In this document: piece by piece, positions 9,839 through 22,218 of the stretch | Position numbering within the stretch: position 1 is the stretch's first letter | Layout: each line of letters starts with the position of its first letter | Assembly (NCBI GenBank): GCA_039583875.1 | Contig: CM077151.1 | Span: 119,079,519-119,143,518, forward strand | Direction of reading: 5' to 3' | Length of the DNA stretch: 64,000 nt | From: Platanthera guangdongensis | Lineage: Eukaryota > Streptophyta > Magnoliopsida > Asparagales > Orchidaceae | The notes under the pieces: generated by a model | Told to the model about the DNA's origin: nothing | Seen by the model: the letters and a program-made list of their open reading frames with translations, nothing else | Databases searched by the model: none | Position numbers and translations under genes: made by a program

Positions 9839-12800
9839 TTATTCTAAGTTTATCATACCTAGTTCAATTTTAAACCTATTGAACTTAGTTTCTTCTAGGG
9901 GCCTAGTATACATATCAGCTAATTGATTATCTGTTCTAACATATTCCAATAAAATATCTTCTTTTTCTACATGCTCCCTAAGAAAATGATAATTTATTTC
10001 AATATGTTTAGTTCTACTATGGGAAACAGGATTATGTGCAATTAATATAGCACTTGTAGAATCACAAAAGAGTGGAGTTCTACTTACCTGAAATCCATAA
10101 TCCTCAAGCTGATGTTGTATCCATAGAAGTTGAGCACAGCAACTTCCAGCAGCCATATATTCTGATTATGCAGTGGAGATAGCCACACTTGTTTGCTTTT
10201 TGCTACTCCAAGAAATCAGTCTTCCACCTAGGAATTGACAGGTTCCAGTTGTGCTTTTTTTGTCTTCTTTGCATCCTGCAAATTCTGCATCTGAATAACC
10301 TGTTAGTTCAAAATCTCCATTCCTAGGGTACTAGAGGCCTAGATAAGGAGTGCCCTTTAGATATCTCAATATCCTTTTGACTGCTGTCAAATGAGACTCC
10401 TTAGGGCATGCTTGATACCTTGCACAGACACATGTAACATACATGATATCTGGTCTACTTGTAGTCAAATATAATAGGGAGCCAACTATCCCTCTATACA
10501 AAGACTCATCTACAGGTTTCCCTGCATCATCCTTGCAAAGAGACATACTTGACCCCATAGGAGTCTTCATTGGTACTGGATGAATCCATACCATACTTCC
10601 TTATGAGTTCTAGGGTGAACTTAGACTGGCATATGGATAAACCATTCTCAGTCTGTCTTACTTGGAGACCCAAGAAGAACTTAAGCTCTCCCATACTACT
10701 CATCTCAAATTGTCCTTGCATTAGTTTTGCAAACTTTTTGCAAAGACAACTTTTAGTAGACCCAAATATTATGTCATCTACATATATTTGGACTAGTATT
10801 ACTTTGCCTCTGGATTCCCTAAGGAATAGAGTCTTGTCTATTTTCCCCCTTGTGAACTTATTCTCAATGAGGAAACTAGACAGGGTTTCATACCAAGCCC
10901 TAGGGGCTTGCTTTAACCCATATAAAGCTTTCCTAAGTCTATAGACATGATTAGGTAGAGTTGAATCAACAAAACCTGAGGGCTGTTCCACATAGACTTC
11001 CTCTTTAAGATTACCATTCAAAAATGCTGACTTGACATCCATTTGGTAAACTTTAAATCCTTGAAAGATTGCATAGGACAGGAACATTCTTATGGCTTCC
11101 AGTCTGGCTACTGGAGCAAAGGTTTGATCAACATCAATACCTTCTTCCTGCCTATATCCTTTAGCAACCAATCTTGCTTTGTTCTTAATGATGACTCCAT
11201 GTTCATCCATCTTATTCCTAAAGATCCACTTGGTCCCAATTATGTTGTGGTCTTTTGGTTTAGGAACAAGCTCCCAGACCTTGCATCTCTTGAACTGATT
11301 CAACTCTTCCTGCATTGCCTCAATCCAATGAGGGTCTAGGATGGCTTCTTCAAACTTCTTTGGTTCAACTTGGGATAGAAAACTGGAGAAGAGCACTGCA
11401 TTTAGATTTTTGCTCCTTGTTTGTACCCCTTGTCTTGGATCACCAATGATTTGCTCAGCTGGATGATCTCTAAGATGCCTATTGGCTGGAGGCATCCTGG
11501 CTTCAGGTTGAACTTCTTCAACTTCTTCATCTTGCTGTACTACTTGTACTTCTTCTGCATTAGGTACATGTAGTACTCCCCCTGGACAACAGCCACTGTC
11601 TTCTACTTGCTGTCTTGCAGTAGATCTTTCTTCTATAGTGAGCTTGTCCAACTTCTTAGTTATACCTGTGGGGCTGCATACACTACTAGACAACTCATTG
11701 TTAATAAGTCTAGTTTCATCAAATACTACATGTACAGACTCTTCTACAACTTGTGTAGACAAGTTGTAGACTTTATAAGCCTTACTGTTGTTGCTGTACC
11801 AAACAAAAATTCCCTCTTGGGACTTGGCAGCAAACTTAGTCAAGTAAGACTTTCCATTGTTAAGTATAAAGCACTTACAACCAAAGATCCTGAAGTAGGA
11901 TAGGTTTGGTTTCCTGTCTTTCACAACCTCATAGGGGGTCTTGTTGAGGCTTTTAGTTATGGTAGCCCTATTAATAACATGGCATGCAGTATTCACTGCC
12001 TCAGCCCAGAAGTATTCTGGTAGTGATGTATCATTTAATAGGGTCCTACCAGCCTCAATCAAGGTTCTATTCTTCCTCTCAGCAATGCCATTTTGCTGAG
12101 GTGTTCTTGGTGAAGAAAACTCTTGAAATATCCCAAATTCTTCACATAGTTTTGCCATACTATCAGACTGAAATTCAGTACCATGGTCACTTCTTATTTT
12201 GACCACTGTACTAGCTAGTTCATTCTGAATTTGTTTGACAAAACTATATAAGACACTAGGTGTTTCAGATTTCTGTCTAAAAAAGAACAACCAGGAAAAC
12301 CTTGAGTAGTCATCTACAACTACAAAGGTATAGACCTTCCTACCTAGGCTGTGAACTGGCATTGGACCAAAGAGATCCATATGCAAGAGGTATAAACACC
12401 TCACAGCATCCTTGTTTTCAATGCTTCTAAAGGTGGATCTAGTCTGCTTGCCCTTTTGACAAGCTGAGCAAATACCATCTTTAATACACTTAACTTGAGG
12501 ACCATTCCTCACTAGCTCTTTACTAAAGAGTTTGCCAATTGTCTTGTAGTTGAGATGGGCTAGTCTCTTGTGCCATTTGACACAATGAGAGACTGTCTCA
12601 TGAGCTACAATACATACTAGAGAACCATTGTTCTCAACCATAATGTCTAGGCAGTAGACATTCCTTTTTCTATAACCAGTCAAAGTGATCTCTTGATCAT
12701 TTGACCTCCTGATATGACAACCATCTTTGACAAATGAGATGTCATATCCTACATCACTCAATTGACTTATACTAATAAGGTTATGTTTCAAACCTTTAAC

Positions 12801-13007
12801 ATAAGCCACTTGAGTAATTGTAATATAGGAGTTAGATATGTTACCAAAACCCTTGATGATCCCTTTTTCAGAACCACCAAAGGTGACTTTTGGACCATCC
12901 TTGATGGGTGTGTAGTCCTTTAGTAAACCCCTTATTCCAGTCATATGTTTGGAACATCCACTGTCCAAGTACCATATTGGGGCATGATCACTTGGACTCA
13001 CCTGCAA
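9839..13007 (-). pseudogene. pol: Copia A pol: protease, integrase, reverse transcriptase, RNase H
   Basis: The main open part is 13007-10527 (826 codons). Protease: [13 protein letters not shown] at residues 12-24. Integrase: HHCC zinc finger ending C180-x2-C183, catalytic D211 (LLHMDLFGP), D274 (RSDHGTEF) and E310 (NGIAER). Reverse transcriptase: residues about 590-790 with [11 protein letters not shown] (655-665) and YVDD at 742-745. It then shifts frame near 10560 into TSRPDIMY...RILRYLKGT (10594-10331) and stops where a Trp codon is expected (LGL*YP). RNase H resumes at 10156-9839 (FCDSTSAI, HSRTKHIEI, TDNQLADMYTRPL), and a stop lies in the STA-E-SEY catalytic motif. The order (integrase before RT) and the AGSCCAQLLWI motif fit a SIRE copia element. 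It was recently near-intact but is not now functional. Confidence 0.9.
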
Positions 13008-15049
13008 AACAGATTAGTGAACCTTAGAACCCAAAGAATTCTTGGGTCCTTGGTACTGGTTAGTTTGCTTCCTAACAAAGTTACTTGCAGGTTTTCCAAC
13101 AGGAAGTTTCTACTCACTTTGGCACTAGCATTGTGCCAACAGTCCATTGCAAAGTGGCCTACCTTGCCACAGCACCAACACTCAAACTTATTGTACCTTT
13201 GCTTAGGTACAGTCTTAGCTGTTTTATCTACAGCTGACTTGTTGAGAGTTGGGGCTTTGCCCTTGGACTTGGACATGACAATCCTTGCAGGTTTAGTAAA
13301 CCCCAGTCCAGCTTTACCTTTGTGATGAACAAATTCATCAATTATGGGTAGAACAGACTTTGGTTTAGAAAACATAGCAACTAAGTCTTTCTCCTTCTGA
13401 AGATTAATCTCCAGACTCTTGATTTGATTATTCTTAAATGATATAGTCCCCATCTGAATCACAGTTATGTGCTTCAGTCTGGCTATCTCATTTAGCTTTT
13501 GATCAAACATCTTCTGATAATCAGTTGCAGCCATTTTGAGACTTGCAATCTCCTTAGCTTGACTCTTGGCCAAGGATTTCCATTTCTTAAATGCTTGCAA
13601 CAGAACTCTATATTCATCAATAAATTGATGAATATCCTCTTCAGACTCAGATGCACTCTCATCATTTGTTGATGATGAATCTGTTTCTGAACTAGCACAT
13701 GAAATTGAACTTAAAGAATAATGTTATACATTACTAGGTCCTGACTGCTCCAGGATTTTGTCACTTTCTGTCAATGCCATTAGCCCTTGGCATTGACTGT
13801 CTTCTTGTTCATATATAGAGTTCATGATCTGAATGAACTCTTCTTCTTCTTCCTCAGCAAACAGTCCTATATATGCTTCAGCATCTGACTCAGTTTCTGA
13901 TGAAGAAATATCTGACAGGCTCTTATCCTTTTTGGCAACAAAAGACTTTTCCTTCTTGCCCTTGTATTGAGTCTTTTTCTTGTCATTAGACTCCTTCCTT
14001 TTCTCTGGACAGTCTGCAACAACATGTCCTTGTCTATTACAGCAATAGCATACTATTTTTGAAAGAGTTGCTTTGCTAGACTTAGTCTTTTTCCTGTCTT
14101 TCTTTGAAGACTTTTTATTCTGATAATAGTCTTCTTTACCCTGTGAAGTAGATGGCCTTGTCCTCCACTGTTTCTTCTTTAAGAACTTCTGAAAGTGTCT
14201 TGTGAAGGCAGCAAAGTCCTCATCACTTTCACTGCTTTCAGACTTTCTACTTTCTGAATCTTCTGACTCAGTCTCAACTACTTTTGGTGGTGGAGTTGGT
14301 GACATACCTCTGTACTTTCTGGGGGCTTCTGTTTTGAAGGCCACTGTCCTTTCTTTATGTTCACTTCTTGTTGATTTCTCCTCTTCTTTCCTCACCATTA
14401 ACTGCATTTCATAGGACAGCAGTTTGCCAAACAGTGTTGGTGGAGGAATTTCTGCCAACTTTGTCATTTCCCTAATGGCACAGATCTTGGTGTCCCAATC
14501 TTTTGTTAGGGACCTTAGAGACTTATCATTGAGCTCATAATCACTGAACTCTCTGCCATAGGACATAAGATCATTCACAATCCTATAGAACTTTTTATAG
14601 CATTCAGTTATGCTATCAGCTTTACCTTGTCTAAAACTTTCATATTCTTGGTTGAGCAAGGATTTTCTGTCTTGCCTCACTTCTTCAGAACCCTCCATGT
14701 ACACAATAAGAGTATCCCACATTTCCTTGGATGTCTTGCAGTGTATCAAATTCTGAAAATTTGCATCATCTATAACACTTACTATGATATTCTGAGCCCT
14801 TTTGTCCATTGTGGCTAGAACAATCTCATCCTTTGTCATTTCAGAGAAATCCTTAGGTATTCTCTGATTTGCATCTAAGACTGAAACCTTCATGGGCACA
14901 TATGACCCTTCTTTCACTGTGATATAAATCCTAGGGTCTGAGGCTTCCATAAATAGTCTCACCCTTTCCTTCCAGATACCAAAGATCTCTTTTCTACATA
15001 TGGGTAGCTTCATGGATCCCAATTCCTTATGATTCTCAGTGGAACCCAT
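12998..15049 (-). pseudogene. gag: Copia A gag (capsid/nucleocapsid)
   Basis: ATG at 15049 (MGSTENHKEL). It has a UBN2-type capsid domain (ICRKEIFGIWKERVRLFMEASDPRIY at about 18-45, then AQNIIVSVIDDANFQNLI and EVRQDRKSLLNQEYESFRQGKADSI). A lysine/serine-rich hinge and a CCHC knuckle, C-x2-C-x4-H-x4-C (CYCCNRQGHVVADC), follow. A stop at 13722-13724 interrupts, after which the frame continues into a coiled-coil-like segment and a second knuckle (CWCCGKVGHFAMDC). The true C-terminus, ending in TAA at about 13018, is shifted by a small indel. Pol starts about 12 bases after that stop behind TTTTGCAG. Two knuckles and great length are normal for SIRE gag. Confidence 0.85.
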
Positions 15050-15140
15050 GGTTCTTGAGTTTCTTGATTCTGTAATTTGACTTAGACTGAATCTGCCAAC
15101 AGGATCTACTTAGACAGTTATGTCCCTTTTTGAGTAACCT

Positions 15141-15153
15141 CCCTCTGATACTA
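15141..15153 (-). other. Copia A primer-binding site
   Basis: The minus strand reads TAGTATCAGAGGG next to the LTR at 15156. It differs from the initiator-Met type TGGTATCAGAG by a G-to-A change at the second base. Confidence 0.75.
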
Positions 15154-16010
15154 CTTGAAAGATATTGTACCTAATCACCTAGAGGGGGGGGGGGGGGGGG
15201 TGAATAGGTGACTTAAATCTTTTTAACTTTTTTGGCAGAATTCAACTTCTAATCACAGAATTAAATCTACTTTATCACAGCACACAATCAGCAATCACAG
15301 AATTCCACAAGCACACAGTAGACACACAATTTTATAGTGGTTCCCCAAGTTTTGGGTACATCCACTTTCCCCCTTCGCCTATCTAGCAGTGTACTAGATT
15401 CGGCCAAACTCCTCCACTATCTCAGAACCCCAAAACAGGTTCCTACAGCTCAGGCCCAAGTCCCTACAACTCAGCTTCTTCACAAAGCCTACACTCAGCC
15501 ACCAAGGCCTACACTCAGCCACCAAGGCCTACACTCAGCCACAATAGGCTTACACTTAGAGATTCCAATCTCCTACACTCAGGCACTCAAGCCATACACT
15601 CAGCCTTTATAATTACAGGCTTACAACACTCAGATCCCTAAGGATCCTACAAGATAATATGAATACAAAATGTTTACTGAACAACTCAGAGACAAGAGAG
15701 AAGAATTGTGAGTTTCTTGATGAGTTCTTGGAAGAACTCAGCTGAGATCAATCTGACTTGGCTTTCTTCAAAGCTTCTTGAAAGTAGAACACAATAAGAT
15801 TAATCTCTTATGCAGTTGATCCTTGATCTCTGCTACTTAAGATTCAGAATAAATCTGAACCCTTCTTCTCAGCCTGGTTCCAACGACTGACTTCTTGGAT
15901 GGAGCTCTCTCTCTCCAACTACTTAGATCTTCACTTGATAGCTAGATCTTCTTTGTATTACTTGATGTGTTGATCTTCTAATCCCTCTCTTTCTGTAGAC
16001 AGTATAAGCC

Positions 16011-16018
16011 TATTTATA
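16011..16018 (-). promoter_or_regulatory. TATA box of Copia A 5' LTR
   Basis: TATAAATA on the minus strand, followed by GGCTTATAC, about 135 bp downstream of the array. It is the likely promoter for the full-length RNA. Confidence 0.7.
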
Positions 16019-16152
16019 GGCCTTCTTCATGGTAACCGGCTGGTCCGGTTCATAACTGATTTCTGACAACTCTGACATGTGCAGAAGACCGGCTGGAATG
16101 GCAGCTGTCAAGTCATCCAGTCAGTTCTTGAAAATTCTGTAACTGTCTGAAA

Positions 16153-17003
16153 GTGTCGAGACTGTCTGTCTTTAAGTGTCAACACTTATAGACCAAGTGT
16201 CGACACAAGTTGACTAAGTGTCGACACTAGCCTACAAGGTGTCGACACAACTCCTTGTGTTGTACATTTTATATCTCGACACTGCTTCTTCTTCATGTGT
16301 CGACACTGATAATGTGTGTTGACACAAGTCCTTGTACTTCAGTATATTGCTGAATTCTTGTAAGTGTCGACACATCTCCTTTGTGTCCACACATCTTCAT
16401 GTGTTGAACTTGTCAGTGTCGACACTGCTTCTTGGTGTCAACACATGTCTTCAGTGTTGATACTTGCTGAGTGTCGACACAGCTCCTTGTGTCGACACAT
16501 TCTTCTTCTGTTGAGACTTTTGCTGAGTGTCGACACATCTCCTTTGTGTCGACACTTGTACTTAGAATTTTGCTGATCTTTGCTAAGTGTCGACACAGCT
16601 CCTTGTATCGACACTTTCTTCAAGTGTTGAGTCTTCAGCGGAGTGTCGACACTTTCTTCAAGTGTTGACTCTTCTGCTGAGTGTCGACACATTACTTTGG
16701 GTGTCGACACATATACTTAGACTCTGTTAACTTTTGCTGAGTGTCGACACTGCCTCCAAGTGTCGACACTTTCTGATGTAGACACAGTTTCTCTGGGTGT
16801 CGTCACAACTGCTAAGTGTCGACACAGCTTTACTGGCTTTTCTTCATTGAGTGTCGACACAGCTCCTTGTGTCGATACTTTCTGTCTGGTGTCGACTCTG
16901 CATCACTGGTGTCGACACAATGACTCCAAGTGTCGACACTGCTTGCCTGGGTTTCGACACAAGTCTTCTTAAGTGTCGACACTTTCCCTCCGGTTGTCGA
17001 CAC
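16153..17003 (-). repeat. GTGTCGACAC palindrome array (Copia A 5' LTR)
   Basis: The same array as in the other LTR, with several units altered by single changes (for example TGTTGACAC at 16317, GTGTCCACAC at 16384). Confidence 0.9.
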
Positions 17004-17149
17004 ATGGACTTAGAAACTTTTTCTTCTTTCCTGCAAATACTTAACCTGCACAAGTAAACTCAAAACACATCAAATACATTTATGATGTATATCATTGAGT
17101 AGGGTGAGGCTTCTTCAAATCAGGTACATTTAAACCAATATACCCAACA

Positions 17150-17779
17150 CAGATGGAAGGAGGCTGAACCATAGGATCCAAAATCAGGGAAACGAGTGGC
17201 TCGGATTTACCCAAAAATCACCTGAACAAGGCCTGACACGCCGCCCTGTGACACGCCCGTATCACAGGCCGTGTAACTTAAGCGGTAGGCAACCGACTTA
17301 GCCAAACCAGTACACGGCCATGTGACACGCCCGTGTGACGTGCCGTGTCACTTGACACGCCTTCCGACACACCCGTGTCAGTGGCCGTGTCACTTGACAC
17401 ACCTTCCGACACACCCGTGTCACTGGCCGTGTCACTTGACATGCCTTCTGACACACCCATGTCACTGGCCGTGTCACTCACACAGCACAATCTCCACTTA
17501 CCCCGAGCAGGACACGGCCTTGCGACACGCCCGTGTCCCAAGCCGAGTTCACTAGGACACACCCGTGTCCTCAGGCGCACGCATTCTCGGCTGAACCATG
17601 CAACTGACATGCCCTCTGACACTCCCGTATCACAGGCCTTGCACTCTGCACTCGACGATCGTCGACTAAAATTCGTCGACCACACACCCAACAACCCAAC
17701 CCAAGCACGATACGGGACACGCCCGTGTCCCAGGCCGTGTCACCCATGCCTGAACCCAAATGGACTTTGGGGTGTTACA
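17150..17779 (-). repeat. Gypsy G 5' LTR, segment 2, with a GACACG/CGTGTC array
   Basis: This is the sense start (U3) of the G LTR. From about 17231 to 17745 it is packed with GACACG and CGTGTC half-sites arranged as GACACGCCCGTGTC-like palindromes, some spaced about 45 bp (17345-17480). Open frames here are repeat translations, not genes. Confidence 0.8.
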
Positions 17780-18649
17780 CCTTGGGCCTATTTGCAGCCC
17801 AATAATTCATATTATCACATAATTGGAGGTGTTTAGCACAAATGGAAGAGGCTTGAGCATGGGTTAGCCTATTTGGGCTAAGTTGACCAAAACTACACTA
17901 GGGTTGACCTTGGTCATTTTGACCTCTTAGGTTGACCCCAATGGATCCTTGGTGACCCATTGGCCTGCTCTACGGTATAAGTTGTGCTGGGTAGGATTGT
18001 CTTGGCACTTTGGGGGTCACTTGACCCTTAGGAAGGGTACTTTGACAAAGTTAGGGCTACAGTTGACTTTGGTCAACATGACCATTTGGGTTGACCCCAA
18101 CGGGGTCCTTGGTGACCCCTTGGCTTCCCTTAAGGTCTAGGAGGGTTGTGTAGGATTAAATTTGCAAACTAAAGGTCACTTGCCCCTTAATTAGGGCACT
18201 TTGACCACTTTAGGGTTAGGGTTGACTTGGTCAACTCAGGCTCTAGGGTTGACATCAATGAATCTTTGGTGAGCCATTGACACCACTTTAGGTCTAGGAA
18301 GACCTTGGTATGGTTGGTTGGGCACATTAGGGGCACATTGCCCTTAGTTAGGGTACCTTGCCCAGTTTAGAATTAGGATGATCCTAGGTCAACTTGCCCT
18401 CCAAGAGTTGACTCCAATGGCCCTTAGGGCACTAGTGGACCTTCCAATAGGTTGGTGAGGTTGTGGTGAGGTCTTGGAGTCATGGTGAAGCCCCATGATC
18501 ATCCTAACCTAGCGTTTAGAAATCTACTATTTGCAGACCATAGTGATCTCACCTACATTCCTCGGTTTACTTGGTCTTCCTAGGGTTTTGTCATGACCTA
18601 GTCATGAAAAAACCACTCCTAAGGGTCTAGTTGTATGCGAGATGTTACA
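17780..18649 (-). repeat. Gypsy I 3' LTR, segment 2
   Basis: It begins with the CCTTG target repeat of G and continues the LTR, matching 48532-49396. It contains four tandem units of about 158 bp (starts 17883, 18041, 18200, 18357) and ends TGTTACA at 18649. Confidence 0.85.
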
Positions 18650-21600
18650 AATCCCAATACATAAACAAAAAATTTCGTCCTCGAATTTCGAGTTAGGCCT
18701 ACGGGATTTCAAGTATGAAAAATAAAATGTAACATCCCGAGAAGTTGTAAGGAATAACTGACTGAAAAGCCCGGGGTACTTTTGTTGCATCAAATCCTGC
18801 GGCTCCCAGGTGTGCTCCTCCTGACCGTGATTTCTCCACAGGATCTTGACCAACGGAACCTTCTTGCGACGCAAGACCCGTATCCCCGTATCCTCTATCT
18901 GAATATGCTCCAGGTGCACCGATCGATAGAAAGCTATAGCCCCATCTGTAGTCAAAATCTGCTGCTCTAGCCGAAGTAGAGCTCTCCTCAGGGAGGAGAC
19001 GTGGAAAACGTCGTGCAGGCCCTCCATTTTCGGTGGCAGCTCCAGCCTGTATGCTAAGGGACCGATCCGCTCCAGGATCCTGTAAGGCCCCATATATCTC
19101 GGTCTGAGCTTCTTCTTCCGATCACACATCCGTGAAACTGCATGCATCAGTCGGATCTTCAAGAATACACGATCTCCAACCTGGAACTCTACCTGACGGT
19201 GTCTCGCATCGTAATACTTGGCCTGCCTGCTCTACGCCTCCAGTATCTGATACCGTATCAGCCTCACCTGAGCCTCGGTGTCCTCGACAAACTCCGAGCC
19301 CAGCACCTTTGGGTCCTCGTCCTGTATCCATGACAACATAGTCCTACAACTTCGTTCGTATAGAGCCTCATAAGGGGCCATCCCTATGCTAGACTGGTAG
19401 CTGTTGTTATAAGAGAACTCGACCAGTGGAAACAACTTCTCCCAAGGCTCTCCGCAGTATAGAATGCATAGGCGAAGCAGATCCTCCAAAGTATGATTGT
19501 TGCGCTCCGTCTGCCCGTCTGTCTGGGGGTGGAAGGCTGTGCTGAAAGTCAGCCGAGTGCCCAAGTAGGTATGCACTGATCGCCACTCTTTGGACGTAAA
19601 CCATCAATCCCGATCTGACACAATTGTCCTGGGCACGCCATGATAACGAACGAACTGCTCCACAAACTTCTACACCAGCACACCTACCAAGTCATCCTTC
19701 TTGAGCAGAATAAATCTGGCTACCTTCATCAGCCGGTCGATGGTTACCCAGATCGAATTGTTCCCCGTCCGCGATCGGGGAAGCCCATGTATAAAGTCCA
19801 TTGTGATATCATCGAACTTCCACTTCGACACAAGGAGTGGTTGCAACAATCCTGCGGTGTTCCTGCACTCTGACTTCACTAGCTGGCATGTCTCAGAGTG
19901 GGTCACGAAGTAGGTGATATCCTTATTCATGCGTGGCCAGTATATGGTCTTCTTGAAATCCGCAGTCATCTTCTTAACTCTGGGGTGTACCGAATACCGG
20001 TTGCATTGGGCCTTCATCATGATATCCTCGCGGATCTGGCCTCCCTCTAGTATGTAAACCCGTGCTCTGAAACATACCAGATCATCCCTCAGTGTGTAAT
20101 CTCCAGCAGCGCCTGCCTCCAAGACCCAGAATATCGACTCCAGCTTGGCATCCTGCCTCTGCCCATCTCTGACTCGATCTTGAATGTCATCTGTGGCGCT
20201 CATTGCGGCAAAATACTCCTCATAGAGCTCGGGGTCATCAGACGACACCAGTGTGATGTGCATATCTTCTAATCTCTGCACCAGCTCCATGGACATAATC
20301 TGGGGCTCAGCTCTGGAGGTGGAGGCTCTCCAACTCAGCGTATTGTCTACCACATTCGCCTTCCCTAGGTGGTAGTGCATCTCGTGCTGGTAATCTGCCA
20401 GAAACTCCACCCATCGCCTCTGCCTGATATTCAGCTCCTTCTGCGTGTCCACGTACTTCAAATTTTTGTGATCAGAGTATATGTCACAGTGGACACCGTA
20501 GAGGTAGTGCCGCCAGACCTTCAGAGCAAACACGACCGCTCCCATCTCCAAGTCATGAACACGGTAATTCTGCTCATGCTTCTTCAGCTGGCGGGAAGCA
20601 TAAGCAATCACGTGGCCTTTCTGCATCAGCACTGCACCCAAGCCCTGGTAGGAAGCGTCGGTATAGACCTGGAATCCTTCTTTCCCCGAAGGAAGGGAAG
20701 GATAGGAGTCGGGGTGAGTCGATCCTTCAATTCCTGGAAAGTCGTCTAGCACTGCGGGGGTCCGGACAAAGGGAACATCCTTGCTCGTCAAGGACTTGAG
20801 TGGGAGGGCAATTCGAGAGAATACCTCCACGAACTTCCGGTAATAACTTGCAAGTCCTAGAAAACTCCGCACATCTGTGGCCGTCTTCAGTGGCGGCCAA
20901 TCCCGAACTGCCTGGATCTTAGCCGGATCCACTGCCAACCCAGCTCCGCTGATAATGTGGCCTAGGAAGGCCACCTCCTTAAACCAGAACTGGCACTTGC
21001 TGAACTTCACATGAAGGCGGTGCTCCTGCAGTCTCTCTAGAATTAGTGTCAGATGTCATGTGTGCTCGTCCTCTGTCCTCGAGTAAATGAGGATGTTGTC
21101 AATAAACACGATGACGAATACATCCAGATAAGCTTCGAACACCCGGTTCATGAGGTTCATGAACGCCGACGGTGCATTTATGAACCCTAAGGGCATCATG
21201 GTAAACTCGAACAACCCATATCTGCTACTGAAGGCAGTCTTCAGAATGTCCTCCTCCTGAATACGCAGCTGGTAGTAGCCCGATCTCAAATCCAACTTCG
21301 AAAAGAAATGCGCCTCCTCCAGCTGGTCAAACAGCTCATCTATCCTTGGCAGTGGATAGGTATTCTGGACTGTCAGTCTGTTCAGAGCTCGGTAGTTGAT
21401 GCACTATCTGAGTGTCCCGTCCTTCTTCTTGACAAATAGTAACGGGGCTCCCCATGGTGAAGAGCTCGACCGGACAAATTCGGCTTCCACTTGCTCCTGC
21501 AGCTAGCTTCGAAACTCCGCCAACTCTTTCGGGACCATCCGGTAAGGAGCTCTAAATGCCGGCTTAGCCCCCGACACGAGCTGTATCTGGAAGTCCTTCT

Positions 21601-22150
21601 CCCTATGCGGGGGTAGCCCTGGCAGCTTCTCTGGGAATACGTCAGTAAAATCCCGCACCACCAGGATACTAGAGATGGAACCCTTGGCCTCGGCCATCTC
21701 AAACAGCACTTCATAGAACTCTTCTCCCTGCAGGTGGGCCTTGACGGCCTGCATAGATGATATCAAGAGAGGGACGGTAGGTCTAATACCTTCGATGATG
21801 ACATAGAAATCCCCATGCCTCAAGGTGATCCTCTTTGACAGACAGTCAATCTGGGCATGGTTTCAATGCAACAATGTCATGGCTAGGATCAGATCATAGG
21901 CTTGCATCCTTAGGATCGTTGCTGGTGCTTCGAATGCCTTCACACCGATCTTTGCCTCCATGTTGCAGTAGGCAGAAGTGAATAGCTCCGATCCGTCAGG
22001 TAGTTGCACCCTCATCATCAAACCTGTGTATCGCTTCACAGGTTCTACTCCTTCCATGAAAGCTTCCTATACGAATGAGTGCGAAGCACTCAAATCAAAT
22101 AACGTATAAGCAGGCTTGCCTCTGATGAAGACTATGCCTGGGGGTGTTAA
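18602..22150 (-). pseudogene. pol: Gypsy I pol: protease, RT, RNase H, integrase, chromodomain
   Basis: All parts lie in one reading frame broken by stops. Protease (about 22150-21860): the active-site Asp-Ser-Gly is DLS (LFDLSASHSF), and the C-terminal YDLILGMDWL is altered. RT: DVFPEKLPGLPPHRE (about 21640), [22 protein letters not shown] (about 21200) and the catalytic FIDD changed to FIDN (about 21090). RNase [25 protein letters not shown] and YSDHKNLKY within 21010-19670. Integrase: zinc finger with one Cys changed (SETCQLVK), catalytic Asp in [10 protein letters not shown] and VTIDRLMK, and Glu in DGQTERNN (about 19510). Chromodomain: IRVLRRKKVPLVKILW then HTWEPQDLM (about 18860-18740). 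The frame runs through the polypurine region into the LTR. It is clearly dead: three active centres are damaged. Confidence 0.85.
18650..18690 (-). other. Gypsy I polypurine region
   Basis: The minus strand reads TTCGAGGACGAAATTTT, then GTATTGGGATT, just before the LTR. 'TTCGAGGACGAAATT' before a purine tract is typical of Tekay/Del elements. The purine tract here is degenerate. Confidence 0.65.
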
Positions 22151-22218
22151 ATATTTAGAGCTCTAGTTATGGTTTTCCTTCATAGTTCTAACAATTCTAC
22201 ATCCATGAGTCCAACGTT

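Larger units (their letters stand above)
4224..17149 (-). mobile_element. Copia A: SIRE-type Ty1/copia element with an extra ORF3
   Basis: It is complete on the minus strand: 5' LTR 17149-15156, primer-binding site, gag, pol, ORF3, polypurine tract and 3' LTR 6233-4224. The flanks are CACAT (4219-4223) and CAGAT (17150-17154), a target duplication with one mismatch. LTR pairs compared by eye differ at about 2-3 percent. It inserted into the LTR of Gypsy G, between the palindrome array of that LTR and its TATA-like box. Confidence 0.9.
15156..17149 (-). repeat. Copia A 5' LTR
   Basis: 1994 bp, matching 4224-6233. The G tract (+ strand) is longer here, and the palindrome array lacks about 20 bp near 16640. 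It holds the array (16153-17003), a TATA box (16011-16018) and the C-tract stem (15175-15211). Confidence 0.9.
1679..17779 (-). mobile_element. Gypsy G: deleted gypsy element carrying Copia A
   Basis: It starts TGTAACGCCCCC at 1679 and ends TGTTACA at 17779, flanked by perfect CCTTG repeats (1674-1678 and 17780-17784). Removing it joins the Gypsy I LTR exactly as in the unbroken copy near 48535. Inside are a 3' LTR stub, part of gag, a primer-binding site and a full 5' LTR that Copia A later split. There is no pol, so it depends on others or is a deletion relic. Confidence 0.85.

Noticed and set aside
17278..17836. Frames of 138 and 163 codons over the GACACG array
   Set aside because: Both strands are open only because of the repeat; the predicted proteins are pure repeat translations.
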